From Phoronis pallida (taxonomy: Eukaryota > Phoronida > Phoronidae): a DNA stretch of 13,228 bases. The stretch covers positions 1-13,228 of the forward strand of contig JAOXYC010175692.1 of assembly GCA_028565715.1 (NCBI GenBank), written 5' to 3'. The translations under genes and the position numbers were made by a program. Positions 9,601 through 13,228 of the stretch are shown in pieces (the stretch's first letter is position 1; each line of letters begins with the position of its first letter). The notes beneath the pieces were generated by a model. That model had not been told where the DNA came from. It saw only the letters and a program-made list of their open reading frames with translations, and ran no database searches.

Positions 9601-10938
9601 TATTTTTTAAAGTGCTCTCTAAATCACGGAAAAGGTGTATCTGATCCAAAGGAAATGTATGAAGAATCTGCCAAATGTTATCACAAATAAAACAACACAT
9701 AAAAAATATACCATTGATTATAGCATTTCTTTCATGTTGTTTAATTTGTGATAAAAATTGGTCAGTTCCTACTTACGTTGTCTTTTGATCAGAGACTTTT
9801 TTCGTGAATACCAAAGCATGTGAAATAAATGAGTAAACTACCATTCCTGTCAAGTTTTAAACTAGCGCTTTACTGCTGAGGATTTGCTGCCAGCTACACT
9901 TCTTTGATATTCTTTTAATAGTTAGTTTCAATTTGTCTTTGTTTTATAGAAATGTTACTCAGACTTTGAACTACAAGGCGTACCAGAGTCAGACCTTGAT
10001 ATTAGAACGTACCAGACAGTGTGCAGTAGACTTCAGGTGGAAGAGGCCACACAGTCAGTTAAAGGTAAACTCACAGTTATTCTAATAGTTAAAAATACTT
10101 CTGAATCAACTGGTTGGCTGTTGAAGATTATGAGTCATCCAATTGTAGACAATAGGTTAGTTCAAGTACGGTGTTAGCCTGGTGTTGGTGTTACGCTATT
10201 ACCAGCTATGAATCATGATGATATACTAAAACTGAACTTGAACTGACTCAGAGCTGTTGGTGTATAACAGCCATGTTGTTAGCGAAACAATGATGTTACC
10301 CGCTCATGGGGTAAAACATATACTGGCTCTATCGCTATTATGCGTTAAATATCAGACAGAATTAGGAGTAGCTGGGTAGCTTAGCGGTAGAGCAACATAA
10401 CCGGCAATTATGGAGACCTGGGTTCGATTCCCAGTTCAGTTAGGATGATTTTTTCTGTCTTTTCAAAATGATGTTACAGTGTTGATATGTGTAATCTCGG
10501 CACCGGTGTAACACTATCACTGTTAGTGTTATACCGAACTTGAACTGACCCAATGATGATTTTATAAGTCTGGTCAATTGGACTTGAAAACATTTTACAT
10601 GACAGTTCCAAGGCACGCTTCTAGCCTCTTTCTCAGTTGTAACATCTGAGTAAGAGGACAGAAGTGTGCCTCAAAACTTTTTTTAAAGAGAAAAGTGAAT
10701 GATGCTTGACATCATTCACACTCGGTATCTGTTCAGTGGACGCTCAAGTGTCATTTCCTCCAAACATTGAATGTTCATGTTGGCTAGGAGTGAAAGCACT
10801 TCTTTCCCCATTTCTTTGAAATGATTTGATCTCTACCAACAATAAACCTTGTCTCTTTTCTCAGGTATTGGTATGCCCACTAATACCACCAGACTACTCA
10901 GCAATGGGTCGGCCAGGAGGGAATCAGACTCAGACTGA
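502..10938 (+). CDS. CADPS: Calcium-dependent secretion activator, C-terminal 387 residues, nine exons (5' part outside window)
   Basis: The protein is a cytosolic and membrane-associated priming factor for dense-core vesicle exocytosis in neurons and endocrine cells; family members act with SNAREs and PI(4,5)P2. Nine exons joined at GT-AG junctions give 1164 nt with matching phases throughout (1, 2, 2, 0, 0, 0, 0, 1) and a TGA at 10936-10938. The visible part is the end of the MUN/MHD (DUF1041) region and the C-terminal region that in the family binds dense-core vesicles; the C2 and PH domains lie upstream. Recognition rests on family blocks such as [64 protein letters not shown] and VEEAT. 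The form is invertebrate-like: SLT joins directly to [11 protein letters not shown], whereas vertebrate proteins, from memory, have about 11 extra residues before KPG. The gene is interrupted only by introns, and no frameshift or internal stop is seen in any exon. Orthology to CADPS is very likely; paralogue status within the host cannot be judged. Confidence 0.95.
625..1110 (+). repeat. Tandem array of the exon end, splice donor and intron start (about six units including the original)
   Basis: The unit begins TTTCAACTGTTGAATGA and includes the last ~34 coding bases of the exon, the GATCGTAAGT donor and about 35 intron bases (CTTCATTTTGAAATTGT...). Unit starts are at 625 (the real exon), 697, 769, 858, 950 and 1024, a spacing of 72, 72, 89, 92 and 74. 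The third unit has a 17-base internal insertion that partly repeats itself. Copies decay with distance: the copy at 697 keeps the whole CAGGATCGTAAGT junction (GT 731-732), the next keeps CAAGATCGTAAGT (GT 820-821), two have lost the GT, and the last has CAGGACTGTAAGT (GT 1058-1059). A further remnant, TTCTTTCAGCTGTTGAATA, lies near 1481-1499. Confidence 0.93.
1111..1774 (+). other. Remainder of the intron between exons a and b
   Basis: Non-coding AT-rich sequence ending in acceptor TTATTTCAG at 1766-1774. Around 1699-1742 there is a short stretch with a box-A-like TAGCTCAGC and a box-B-like CCGATTCCC, possibly a decayed tRNA-derived fragment, too short to call. Short open frames here show no family resemblance. 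Confidence 0.6.
1775..1916 (+). CDS. CADPS: CADPS exon b
   Basis: This exon completes residue 53 and encodes through residue 99 plus two bases of residue 100. It contains [13 protein letters not shown] and the nearly invariant [19 protein letters not shown] block. An alternative AG two bases downstream (1775-1776) would shift the frame, so 1774/1775 is the boundary that fits. The donor is CAAGG|GTAAGA at 1917. The next exon joins directly to GSGC...TSEDMLW without the vertebrate run of NLP/VNLP-type repeats. Whether a cassette exon for that region exists in this species cannot be excluded, but none is recognisable here. Confidence 0.96.
1917..2187 (+). other. Intron start, with a small hairpin
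   Basis: Non-coding sequence directly after exon b. A perfect 9-bp inverted repeat, GAGCAATTC (2014-2022) and GAATTGCTC (2036-2044), with a 13-base loop is visible. Nothing else is recognised before the transposon insertion. Confidence 0.5.
2244..2395. repeat. 50-bp tandem repeat inside the MITE, three units
   Basis: Units are marked by GGGTCCGTCC (2251), AGGTCCGCCC (2301) and GGGTCCACCC (2351), exactly 50 bases apart. Each is followed by a C/A-rich segment containing CAAACAC; the first two units also contain AAAACCAAACA. A partial fourth marker (AAGGGTCGATG) follows near 2425. Such subterminal tandem arrays are common in non-autonomous elements. Confidence 0.8.
2455..2787. mobile_element. 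Probable nested TIR element inside the MITE
   Basis: A second, imperfect inverted pair lies inside the larger element: GCCCGTAGCTAGCAG near 2457 and CAGCTAAGCTACGGCT near 2771-2786. The core GCC(C)GTAGCT(T)AGC is shared with opposite orientation. The left end resembles the outer element's own end, so this may be an older relative that was captured or a subterminal repeat of the same element. The internal frame is not coding. Confidence 0.55.
2509..2645. repeat. Four-unit tandem repeat (31-37 bp) inside the nested element
   Basis: Units start with AAGTGCCTTTT at 2509, 2546, 2577 and 2612 and continue with GGAAATACCAGTTGC-type sequence. The spacing varies (37, 31, 35) because of small indels. 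Shadow frames crossing this array read as repeated peptides on both strands and should not be taken as genes. Confidence 0.85.
3063..3380 (+). other. Intron sequence after the MITE
   Basis: AT-rich sequence with no recognisable gene or repeat. It separates the MITE from a minus-strand tRNA-like repeat. Confidence 0.5.
3381..3470 (-). repeat. tRNA-like repeat, decayed copy C
   Basis: Read on the minus strand, this shows an anticodon-like arm CCTGA-CCAGCAA-TCAGG followed by a T arm CTGGG-TTTGATT-CCCAG and a tail like that of two other copies (10355-10459 and 11910-12011). The 5' half (D arm, box A) is degenerate. It is a family member rather than a functional tRNA gene. Confidence 0.7.
3532..3687 (+). 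CDS. CADPS: CADPS exon c
   Basis: This exon completes residue 100 (Gly) and encodes through residue 151 plus two bases of residue 152. It contains [26 protein letters not shown] and [13 protein letters not shown], matching the family's LFWKLDALQ...LHWP...QRLKLMA...DMIE pattern. The acceptor GCATTGCAG has a weak pyrimidine tract; the donor is TCAAG|GTTTGT at 3688. The ATG upstream in the same open frame (3485) is intronic and is not a start. Confidence 0.96.
3688..4230 (+). other. Intron between exons c and d
   Basis: AT-rich, ending in a strong acceptor (TTCTGTTTTCTCCTCAG). A short motif CTGCACTGGGGCTGC near 3930 recurs in near-identical form (CTGCACTGGGGCAGC) at about 8549, beside a SINE. 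No other feature is seen. Confidence 0.7.
4231..4378 (+). CDS. CADPS: CADPS exon d
   Basis: This exon completes residue 152 (Arg) and encodes residues 153-201. It contains [20 protein letters not shown] and QSVKLC, aligning with the family's SE(I/M)C-MVNV(I)LDAKNQS-KL segment. It ends in phase 0 at ATG|GTAGGT, so residues M-D-M join directly to HQYHTRIDE in the next exon. This segment is less conserved than its neighbours, which is normal for the family. Confidence 0.95.
4515..4610. repeat. Small imperfect foldback
   Basis: ACTATGGTAACAGCCC near 4519 pairs with GGGCTGTTAACTATATG near 4598-4614. Inside these, CGTCCGTATAACCA pairs with TGGTAAACGGCCG, with a short AATTATTC loop. The arms are imperfect. 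It is probably a small mobile-element remnant. Confidence 0.6.
5750..6037. repeat. Long palindromic foldback of about 290 bp
   Basis: The left arm (5750-5890) and right arm (5898-6037) are near reverse complements. Conserved blocks are TTGACTAACAG (5821) with CTGTTAGTCAA (5960), TGATCACCACACA with TGTGTGGTGATCA, GATCAGCC (near 5795) with GGCTGATC (near 5990), and a central CTTTACTAAC / GTTAGTGAAG closing a 7-base loop at 5891-5897. There are no internal genes. The shape fits a foldback or MITE-type element; target duplications were not identified. Confidence 0.85.
6335..6933. mobile_element. Complex foldback element with TIRs TAGT(T/G)AAAGATACGG
   Basis: The ends are TAGTTAAAGATACGG at 6335 and its reverse complement (CCGTATCTTTCACTA) ending at 6933. 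The interior is built from reused modules. Module A (GATAC-GTCTCCTCGTTGGTGAGGATCT...) is forward at 6343 and 6495 and inverted ending near 6840 and 6928. Module B (palindromic CCTTCTCGTACGAGA core plus CAAATTTACCCCTTTACCGA) occurs at 6399-6467, inverted at 6602-6670, and partly at 6689-6726. Module C (TTTTTGACTATG...CAGGTTA) occurs at 6471-6492, inverted at 6581-6602, and degenerate near 6730-6752. No coding capacity is seen. Confidence 0.85.
7252..7547. repeat. Long hairpin of about 300 bp, arms of about 145 bp
   Basis: The left arm starts CACTGG (7252) and the right arm ends CCAGTG (7547). Paired blocks include GGCATCGAACTG / CAGTTCGATGCC, GACATGATAAA / TTTATCATGTC, GCAATGATTTCTTCC / GGAAGAAATCATTGC, TCAATTGGT / ACCAATTGA and CCTGAACATTT / AAATGTTCAGG. 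The short loop lies near 7395-7404. By eye most positions pair, so transcription of the intron would give a near-continuous hairpin. The 72-codon frame at 7333-7551 falls on the palindrome and is not a gene. Confidence 0.9.
7694..7852 (+). CDS. CADPS: CADPS exon e
   Basis: This exon encodes residues 202-254 in phase 0 at both ends. It starts [13 protein letters not shown] and contains [21 protein letters not shown]; the LSRYDEG motif is a CADPS hallmark. The donor is ACG|GTATGG at 7853, and reading through gives V-W-stop. The following exon begins KPTNELG, so the protein lacks the vertebrate-type VKAASKYVDV segment. The invertebrate family form is similarly short here as I recall it. Confidence 0.96.
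7853..8141 (+). other. Short intron between exons e and f
   Basis: The intron is 289 bp, AT-rich, with acceptor TTTATTACAG. I looked for an in-phase microexon that could encode the vertebrate segment missing at this junction and found none. Confidence 0.8.
8142..8249 (+). CDS. CADPS: CADPS exon f
   Basis: This exon encodes residues 255-290 in phase 0 at both ends: [15 protein letters not shown], then a helical [19 protein letters not shown] stretch. It matches the family's YV-F-R---D-(L)R-K--(D/E)E segment. The donor is ATGGGG|GTAAGT. A long minus-strand open frame overlaps this exon and the SINE downstream and is spurious. Confidence 0.95.
8275..8540 (-). mobile_element. tRNA-derived SINE, minus strand
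   Basis: On the minus strand, the head begins near 8531 with GCCGGGTGGATAAGCTCAAT, a tRNA 5' half with box-A sequence TAAGCTCAATTGGTAGAGC. An anticodon-like loop TTTGAAA and a degenerate box B (GGTTGTGAGCTCAAAC) follow, then a non-tRNA body of about 200 bases down to about 8275. The body contains a local repeat, GAGTTGGGAA and its inverse TTCCCAACT. The 3' boundary, tail and target duplications are uncertain. It sits in the intron between exons f and g. Confidence 0.75.
8708..8812 (+). CDS. CADPS: CADPS exon g
   Basis: This exon encodes residues 291-325 in phase 0 at both ends. It starts [20 protein letters not shown] and ends [18 protein letters not shown] and the WL(T/S)(D/E)R(L/V)D pattern are typical of invertebrate CADPS. 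The acceptor is TCTCCAG; the donor is AGG|GTAAGC at 8813. Together with exon h it recreates the continuous family block YQL...(K/R)[10 protein letters not shown] with no gap. Confidence 0.95.
8813..9147 (+). other. Intron start after exon g
   Basis: No feature is supported. The open frame running on from the exon to 8980 is intron read-through and shows no family similarity. Confidence 0.6.
9148..9586. mobile_element. CCGT-rich repeat element with 10-bp terminal inverted repeats and duplicated core
   Basis: The ends ATGCGTCCAC (9148-9157) and GTGGACGCAT (9577-9586) are exact reverse complements. After a CCGT-type microsatellite (about 9181-9215), the core is present in tandem. CAATTGCTTGTTC...TTTTTCTC...GACGAAACTTGGCACA occurs at about 9217 and again at about 9362, both ending in CCCTGGTGG, and a third start (CTATTGTTTGTTC) is truncated at about 9519. 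I recognise this as a type of dispersed repeat common in marine invertebrate genomes; no family name is claimed. Its open frames on both strands are repeat translation. Confidence 0.75.
9672..9759. repeat. Small foldback, arms of about 27 bp
   Basis: TTATCACAAATAAAACAACA (9678-9697) pairs with TGTTGTTTAATTTGTGATAA (9735-9754) with a single mismatch. Pairing extends outward through CCAA/TTGG. The loop is about 36 bases. This fits a very short MITE or foldback remnant. Confidence 0.8.
9950..10064 (+). CDS. CADPS: CADPS exon h
   Basis: This exon encodes residues 326-363 plus one base of residue 364. It reads [13 protein letters not shown], then [28 protein letters not shown] and RL-VEEAT are among the best conserved C-terminal CADPS motifs. 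The acceptor is TTTTATAG; the donor is AAAG|GTAAAC at 10065. Confidence 0.96.
10159..10546. mobile_element. TIR element (MITE-like) carrying a tRNA-like repeat
   Basis: The left end AGTTCAAGTACGGTGTTA (10159) is the inverse of the right end TATACCGAACTTGAACT (ending 10546). A subterminal GGTGTTAC / GTAACACT pair continues the similarity inward. A further direct copy, ACTGAACTTGAACTGACTCA, lies inside near 10230-10250. The tRNA-like repeat at 10355-10459 lies in the middle, probably a later insertion or part of the element. A target duplication is not clear. Confidence 0.65.
10355..10459 (+). repeat. tRNA-like repeat, copy A
   Basis: A cloverleaf-like core at 10370-10441 shows an acceptor stem AGCTGGG/TTCAGTT, D arm GCTT...GAGC, anticodon arm CATAA-CCGGCAA-TTATG and T arm CTGGG-TTCGATT-CCCAG. 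It is bounded by inverted GACAGAA (10355-10361) and TTCTGTC (10453-10459). The same layout recurs at 11910-12011 and, decayed, at 3381-3470. The loop lacks T at position 33 and there are two bases at position 26, so a working tRNA is unlikely. Internal box A and box B are both recognisable. Confidence 0.8.
10604..10678 (+). ncRNA. Compact hairpin resembling a microRNA precursor (candidate only)
   Basis: The 25-base arms 10612-10636 and 10646-10670 pair with 21 Watson-Crick pairs, one G-U and three mismatches, closed by a 9-base loop (TTGTAACAT). A lower stem AGTT/AACT follows after a small internal bulge. The size, loop and mismatch distribution are like an animal pre-miRNA in sense orientation in an intron. 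I do not recognise either arm as a known miRNA. A small palindromic mobile element is an equal alternative. Confidence 0.4.
10865..10938 (+). CDS. CADPS: CADPS last coding exon and stop
   Basis: This exon completes residue 364 and encodes residues 365-387, then TGA at 10936-10938. It reads [24 protein letters not shown]. The tail is Ser/Asn-rich and ends acidic, like but shorter than the acidic tail of vertebrate CADPS. The acceptor is TTTTCTCAG. The same frame stays open for 54 codons after the TGA, to TAG at 11101-11103. Confidence 0.93.
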
Positions 10939-11909
10939 GGCTCATCCGCAGGGGCTGACTTGGCATTAGCTGACAGTGCACTGCATGATATTGGACGTGG
11001 TACTATCACATATGTCAAATTGTCAACTGGGAGTGGTTATGTCCTTTGCCCAAAGGGGAAATTTTTCAACCTTAAAGCAATTGTTGTTTGCCTACTCATC
11101 TAGTGCCAACCTGGAACGATATGACACATGTTTTTATGCAAGGTTCCAACAGTCTAGCAATGAAGTATGAAAAAGCCATGTGTGACAACAAGGATTTTGT
11201 CAAGTGGTGCCTGAAGAAAATTGGAAAAGTGACCTCTGACAATTTAAGATCCCTTCACTTTTGTAACAACAGATTGGCGGCCTCACTTCAAACTGTCGAA
11301 GTTACGAATATCCACGTTATTTCGTTGGACTGTTTATGCGGCTTTATTTACCTAGTAGATACAGTCACTTTTATAGTTGAAGTGAAATTGAGAGAAATGC
11401 AGTTTCGGCATTTTTAAATCACAAAAGCACCATTCACAATTCAAAGTTAGAAAGAATCAAGAACTTGATTATTCAAACACTACAATGAAGTTAGTCAAAC
11501 ATATTTAAGAAGTGATATTTAAGAAGCATTTACATTTGCATAGTATTGGTACATGGTCAGGAGTATGCCAAAGAAACTTAAGTGTTTTTCTCAGTATAAC
11601 TAAAAATATCTACACTGCTATTAGCTTGTGGCTCATATTAGAAGACATATTGGGCCACATAGATGAAAATATTAGATAGGTCAAGATTTAAAACTAATGC
11701 AACAAATCCGGAGGTTTCGTGTATGCATTTTAAATATGAATCTCAACCTTTGTATTGTTTATAGTTTTGAACGAGCTTTGTAGAATGGGTCACCTTTCTT
11801 TTATGTAAGAACACTAAGTTTTTGTACATAACGCAGCAATATGTTTTTCTGTGGATATATCTAGTTATATTAGTCAGTAACAATATTTTGTGACTTAAAC
11901 AAATTTTCA

Positions 11910-12011
11910 GACAGAATTGGGACGGGCTGGATAGCTCAGTTGGTTAGAGCATCTGACCGGCAATCGGGAAACCTGGGTTCGATTCCCAGTCCAGTTCGGA
12001 TTTGTTCTGTC
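11910..12011 (+). repeat. tRNA-like repeat, copy B
   Basis: A nearly perfect cloverleaf at 11925-11996 shows acceptor GGCTGGA/TCCAGTT, D arm GCTCAGTTGGTTAGAGC, anticodon arm TCTGA-CCGGCAA-TCGGG and T arm CTGGG-TTCGATT-CCCAG. It is bounded by inverted GACAGAA (11910-11916) and TTCTGTC (12005-12011), as in copy A. If read as a tRNA the anticodon would be GGC (Ala), but position 33 is C rather than T and the flanks are shared with other copies, so a repeat family is more likely. It lies in the probable 3' UTR. Confidence 0.8.
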
Positions 12012-12017
12012 TTTTCA

Positions 12018-12023
12018 AATAAA
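12018..12023 (+). promoter_or_regulatory. Candidate poly(A) signal AATAAA
   Basis: This is the canonical hexamer about 1.1 kb after the stop codon, directly downstream of the tRNA-like repeat. Use of this site is inferred, not shown. Alternative ATTAAA hexamers follow at 12183 and 12191. Confidence 0.35.
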
Positions 12024-13108
12024 CAAATACCCTTTATAAAGAAACTGGTGCATTTATGCTCATTCGGTAGTTTGTAATATGATTAGTTATTTTGCTCACA
12101 TAAATTTGTTTTAAAAGATAAGCAATTGTTAAGGACTTATACTTACTTTGGTTTATATATATTTTAAGATGTTTAGTTTTACATTAAATAATTAAAAGTG
12201 AAATACTTCAGTTTTAGTAAGTAGAAACACAGTGTGCTGTTCAGAGCTGGCTCTTGTTTAGCTATCAAGTTTATACACAGTTTTAGTATCATTAGTAGTT
12301 ACTAGAAAGAGCGCTTTAGTTATTAGTTAGTAATGAGATACATAAGAAGAAATTTTAGTTTTGTGCAGCTGTGCCAAAATAGCATATTGTCTCGTTGGCT
12401 ATCTTATTATGTGTCTTGTTTGTCCATTAGCAAGATTTTGTTCTTCATTTTTGGAGAAAATAACATTAGAAATGCTGACATGAAAGTACTGTAGCATGTC
12501 TGGATTTAATTTATGATTTATTTTGTTTTTATATACAATAACTATCTTTGTGTATTCTTGCCGTTCATTTGTATGGTTCTGTGTAATACCAAGAGCAATC
12601 TGTCACTCTCGAGGAAGGTTTTGTATAATTTTATAAAACAAATGCTATGTCCAGCTAAAACTAATCAAAAACGCATGATAGAATTTTTGTTGGCAACTTT
12701 TTATGAGTTTTAAACCTTTATTGATTTGTAAAATTCTAATATATTAGCCAATTCATTCGAGAATCCATAATTTTGTATTAGACAATAAGAGGTCAAGGTT
12801 CAACATGCTTAATGAACAATATAACTAATAATGCTGACCGCTGACCTGGCATAGTGCTTGGTCGGATGTTTCATCATTCAAATTAACTAACATGGGTGTA
12901 ACATTAGTATTAGTTTGACCAGAACCGTAGCAAACGTGTGTTGTTTAGATACAAATATGAATCTTAACTCATTGTACCAAATATATTTTTAGCCTCTGTA
13001 TAACATTTTTTTATTTACCTGTCGACTTTGCAATTTGCATAGTTTCAAGAATGTTACGGCTTACTCATTGATTCTGTAGAGTTGTGCAATACTATAGTGT
13101 CAAAATGT

Positions 13109-13164
13109 TTGAAATATTGATCAATATTGAAATTGGTTGAAATATTGATCAATATTGAAATTGG
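13109..13164. repeat. Exact 28-bp tandem duplication, each unit holding a palindrome
   Basis: Two identical 28-base units occupy 13109-13136 and 13137-13164. Each contains the perfect 16-base palindrome AATATTGATCAATATT. It looks like a recent tandem duplication in intergenic or distal 3' sequence. Confidence 0.95.
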
Positions 13165-13228
13165 TAATATGTGATTTATGTTTTAACTGTGTATATAATC
13201 TATCCATGTCACTTATTATTTTCGTAAT

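Larger units (their letters stand above)
10939..13228 (+). other. CADPS 3' UTR and downstream sequence; 3' end not fixed
   Basis: AT-rich sequence without recognisable protein families. Candidate poly(A) signals are AATAAA at 12018-12023 and ATTAAA at 12183-12188 and 12191-12196; none can be chosen without transcript data. A tRNA-like repeat lies at 11910-12011. A small hairpin of about 12 bp is formed by TGTGGCTCATAT (11627) and ATATTGGGCCACA (11647). The 109-codon frame at 11088-11417 has no supporting similarity. Nothing else is seen between 12200 and 13100. Confidence 0.7.

Noticed and set aside
9091-9610. Open frames on both strands over the CCGT repeat
   Set aside because: They are translations of a dispersed repeat and its duplicated core.
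11088-11417. 109-codon plus-strand open frame after the CADPS stop
   Set aside because: No family motif, no splice or start context that stands out, and it lies in the expected 3' UTR. Chance is most likely.
11925-11996. Functional tRNA-Ala(GGC) gene
   Set aside because: The cloverleaf is good, but T33 is replaced by C, the acceptor stem begins with two G-U pairs, and the flanks are shared with another copy, which points to a repeat family.
12513-12713. 66-codon open frame near the end
   Set aside because: Hydrophobic, AT-driven composition with no recognised domain; likely chance.

Overview
The window is animal nuclear DNA. It is AT-rich, with short exons separated by long introns, GT-AG splice junctions, and many non-coding mobile elements. 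All recognisable coding sequence belongs to one plus-strand gene: the last nine exons of a calcium-dependent secretion activator (CADPS/CAPS, UNC-31 family). The joined exons (502-658, 1775-1916, 3532-3687, 4231-4378, 7694-7852, 8142-8249, 8708-8812, 9950-10064, 10865-10938) total 1164 nt. Every junction phase matches, and they give 387 codons plus a TGA stop. The protein follows the invertebrate form of the family; for example, it joins directly where vertebrate proteins carry an extra segment before KPG. The host is therefore probably a marine invertebrate (lophotrochozoan or non-vertebrate deuterostome). I cannot place it more precisely.

Layout: 1-501 is the end of an upstream intron. The intron at 659-1774 begins with a tandem array in which the end of the preceding exon, its splice donor and some intron sequence have been copied about five times. 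The intron at 1917-3531 holds an 865-bp terminal-inverted-repeat element (2193-3057, 5-bp target duplication) with internal tandem repeats and a probable nested element, then a minus-strand tRNA-like repeat. The intron at 4379-7693 is the largest and carries four separate foldback structures (4515-4610, 5750-6037, 6335-6933, 7252-7547). The intron at 8250-8707 has a minus-strand tRNA-derived SINE. The intron at 8813-9949 has a CCGT-rich repeat element with 10-bp inverted ends, plus a small foldback. The intron at 10065-10864 has a TIR element with a tRNA-like repeat inside it, then a compact miRNA-precursor-like hairpin. From 10939 on is 3' UTR and then probably intergenic DNA. It contains a second intact tRNA-like repeat, candidate poly(A) signals and a 28-bp tandem duplication.

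No operon, bacterial system, CRISPR array or second protein-coding gene is supported. The most unusual points are the amplified exon/splice-donor junction, the tRNA-like repeat family whose anticodon-stem pairing is kept while its sequence changes, the run of long hairpins inside one intron, and the miRNA-like hairpin in the last intron.
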